Shown here: positions 62,534-64,000 of the stretch, piece after piece
Numbering within the stretch: position 1 is the stretch's first letter
Layout of the letters: every line of letters starts with the position of its first letter
Origin: Inquilinus sp052078665
GTDB lineage: Bacteria; Pseudomonadota; Alphaproteobacteria; DSM-16000; Inquilinaceae
Direction of reading: 5' to 3'
Assembly: GCF_052078665.1 (NCBI RefSeq)
Contig: NZ_JBQJIK010000018.1
Location: 1 to 64,000 of the forward strand
Length of the DNA stretch: 64,000 bases
Translations under genes and position numbers: made by a program
The notes under the pieces: model-generated
Seen by the model: only the letters and a program-made list of their open reading frames with translations
Databases searched by the model: none
What the model was told of the DNA's origin: nothing

Positions 62534-64000
62534 TCAAGCCGCCGCGATGCGCCGGCCCTTCAGTTCGAAGCCGCCGCCGTCCAGCCGGTGCAGGGCCGGG
62601 GCCGCGGCCAGCAGCTCGCGGGTGTAGTCGTGCCGTGGATGGTCGAACACCGTGTCGCGCGGCCCGGACTCGACGATCTTGCCGGACTGCATCACCGCCA
62701 CCCGATCCGCTACCTGCTCGACCGCGCCCAGATCGTGCGACACGAACAGGCAGGCGAAGCCGTAGCGCTCCTGCAGCGCCCGGAACAGCTCCAGGATCTG
62801 CTTCTGCACCGTCATGTCGAGCGCCGAGACCGGCTCGTCGGCGATGACGAAGGCCGGACGGCGGATGATCGCCCGGGCGATCGCCACGCGCTGGCGCTGC
62901 CCGCCCGACAGCTGGTGCGGATAGCGCCTGGCATGGTCCGGCGTCAGGCCGACATCGACCAGGGTCTCGGCCAGCCGGTCCGCCTTCTGCTTGGCCGTCA
63001 TCTCCGGCGCCAGCCGCAGCGGCTCGGCCACGATCGGGCCGATCCGCATCCGCGGGTCGAGCGAGGAGTACGGGTCCTGGAAGATCATCTGGCAGTTCAG
63101 CCGATGGTCCCGCGCCGCCTCGCCCTGGCGCGCGCCATGGACGTCCTGGCCACGGAACCGGATTCGGCCGGCGGTCGGCTTCAGCAGACCGACGATGGCG
63201 CGGCCCAGCGTGGTCTTGCCGCTGCCGCTGCCGCCGACCAGCGCCACCGTCTCGCCCGGATGGATCGCCAGGCTGACCCCGTCCACCGCCCGCTTCGGCG
63301 GGGTGCGCGAGAACAGCCGCTGCCGGCCGGCATGGTCGATGGTGACGTCCTCGACCGCGATCAGCGGCGCGCTCTGGTCGACCGGCGGCCGGGCGGTGCC
63401 GCGCTTCGGCAGCGCGTCCAAGAGCTTGCGGGTGTAGTCGTCGCGCGGGCTGAGCAGGACTTGTTCCGTCGGGCCGCCATCGACCGCGCGGCCGCGCTGC
63501 AGCACCACCACATGGCGGGCGTAGCGGGCCACCATCGCCAGGTCGTGGCTGATCATCAGCACCGCGGTGCCGTTCTCGCGCGTCAGCTCGACCATCAGGT
63601 CCAGCACCTCGCGCGCCACCAGCGTGTCCAGCGCCGTGGTCGGCTCGTCGGCGATCAGCAGCGCCGGCTTGGTCAGCATCACCGAGGCCAGCATGATCCG
63701 CTGCCGCATGCCGCCGGAGAACTCGTGCGGATAGGCCGACAGGCAGCGCTCCGGATCGGCGATGCGGATCCGCTCCAGCATCGCCAGGCTGCGGCGCCGG
63801 ATCTCGGCGTCGTCCAGGCGCAGATGCAGCTTCAGCGCCTCGGCCATCTGCCGGCCGATCGGCATCGCCGGGTTCAGCGACACCATCGGCTCCTGGAACA
63901 CCATGCCGATGCGGGCGCCGCGGATCTTCCGCAGGCCCTTGGGCGGCAGCGTCGCCAGGTCCTGGCCGTCGAAGCGGACGCGGCCCGCGATCCGCTGCAT
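62534..64000 (-). CDS. Double ABC ATPase of a peptide importer, 3' part
   Basis: 489 codons, open at the window edge, of a GsiA/YejF-type protein with two ATPase domains in one chain. The first domain starts inside (FQEPMVSLNPAMPIG, signature FSGGMRQRI, Walker B LLIADEPTTALD); its Walker A is outside. The second has Walker A (GGSGSGKTTLG), FQDPYSSLDPRM, LSGGQRQRV and VIADEPVSALD. LxxPRHDYTRELLAAAP is the oligopeptide-transport ending. It drives uptake of peptides, opines or glutathione; the permease and binding-protein genes should lie beyond 64000. Start not in window. Confidence 0.93.
   Translation of the reverse strand: MQRIAGRVRFDGQDLATLPPKGLRKIRGARIGMVFQEPMVSLNPAMPIGRQMAEALKLHLRLDDAEIRRRSLAMLERIRIADPERCLSAYPHEFSGGMRQRIMLASVMLTKPALLIADEPTTALDTLVAREVLDLMVELTRENGTAVLMISHDLAMVARYARHVVVLQRGRAVDGGPTEQVLLSPRDDYTRKLLDALPKRGTARPPVDQSAPLIAVEDVTIDHAGRQRLFSRTPPKRAVDGVSLAIHPGETVALVGGSGSGKTTLGRAIVGLLKPTAGRIRFRGQDVHGARQGEAARDHRLNCQMIFQDPYSSLDPRMRIGPIVAEPLRLAPEMTAKQKADRLAETLVDVGLTPDHARRYPHQLSGGQRQRVAIARAIIRRPAFVIADEPVSALDMTVQKQILELFRALQERYGFACLFVSHDLGAVEQVADRVAVMQSGKIVESGPRDTVFDHPRHDYTRELLAAAPALHRLDGGGFELKGRRIAAA

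Overview
The window is GC-rich, gene-dense DNA from an alphaproteobacterium. The best lineage marker is the stand-alone DUF1476 protein at 16.6 kb, the zeta inhibitor of alphaproteobacterial F1-ATPase. The regulator-rich background, the small conserved proteins and the palindromic intergenic repeats fit a Rhodospirillales-type free-living or rhizosphere bacterium (Inquilinus/Azospirillum relatives), but the species cannot be fixed from the sequence. I saw no rRNA, tRNA, CRISPR array, complete insertion sequence or prophage.

Layout. 0-11 kb: a partial DUF2076 gene; an ArsR/AHSA1/Nudix operon; a VOC/NMT1-type ABC import operon; two AraC-type regulators; a winged-helix HTH_42 protein; an HtrA-like protein that has lost its catalytic triad; an OmpA-type porin. 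11-16.5 kb: a LacI repressor divergent from an orphan sugar-binding protein and a two-domain acyltransferase, with a palindromic operator between them, then a LysR gene. 16.6-22 kb: the zeta subunit; a second ArsR/AHSA1 pair; a 1299-residue unrecognised protein ending in four tandem repeats. 22-29 kb: an acetoacetate-decarboxylase-like gene; an adenosylcobalamin riboswitch in front of a class I ribonucleotide reductase large subunit; a GMC oxidoreductase divergent from a LysR gene. 29-43.5 kb: a stretch rich in stress and small-protein genes: a desaturase, a Sel1 protein with a 29-residue membrane peptide, a cold-shock protein, a 46-residue basic protein, a GT4 fusion with a GH130 phosphorylase, groESL, several small conserved proteins, and an OmpR-type two-component system followed by a MipA porin. 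43.5-49 kb: a serralysin-type RTX protease, about 970 bp without a gene, then nrdB. 49-64 kb: an APH(6)-like kinase, an NDH-2-like flavoprotein, a SorC regulator, an L,D-transpeptidase, a nitrilase, glycogen phosphorylase, an M1 peptidase, a GFA protein, a lower-GC patch with an IS66 remnant, an internally duplicated protein and the 3' part of a double ABC ATPase.

How parts work together. NrdA and NrdB make one deoxyribonucleotide-producing enzyme although their genes are 21.5 kb apart. NrdB has phenylalanine in place of the radical tyrosine, with ligand spacing matching the class Ic Mn/Fe enzyme of Chlamydia. NrdA lies behind a B12 riboswitch, which suggests a backup to a B12-dependent reductase elsewhere. 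The GT4 and GH130 genes probably make and turn over one mannose-type glycoside. The two ArsR/AHSA1 modules share one design: a palindrome laid over the promoter and the start codon, with no Shine-Dalgarno sequence. Most other genes are isolated metabolic or regulatory genes in short operons.
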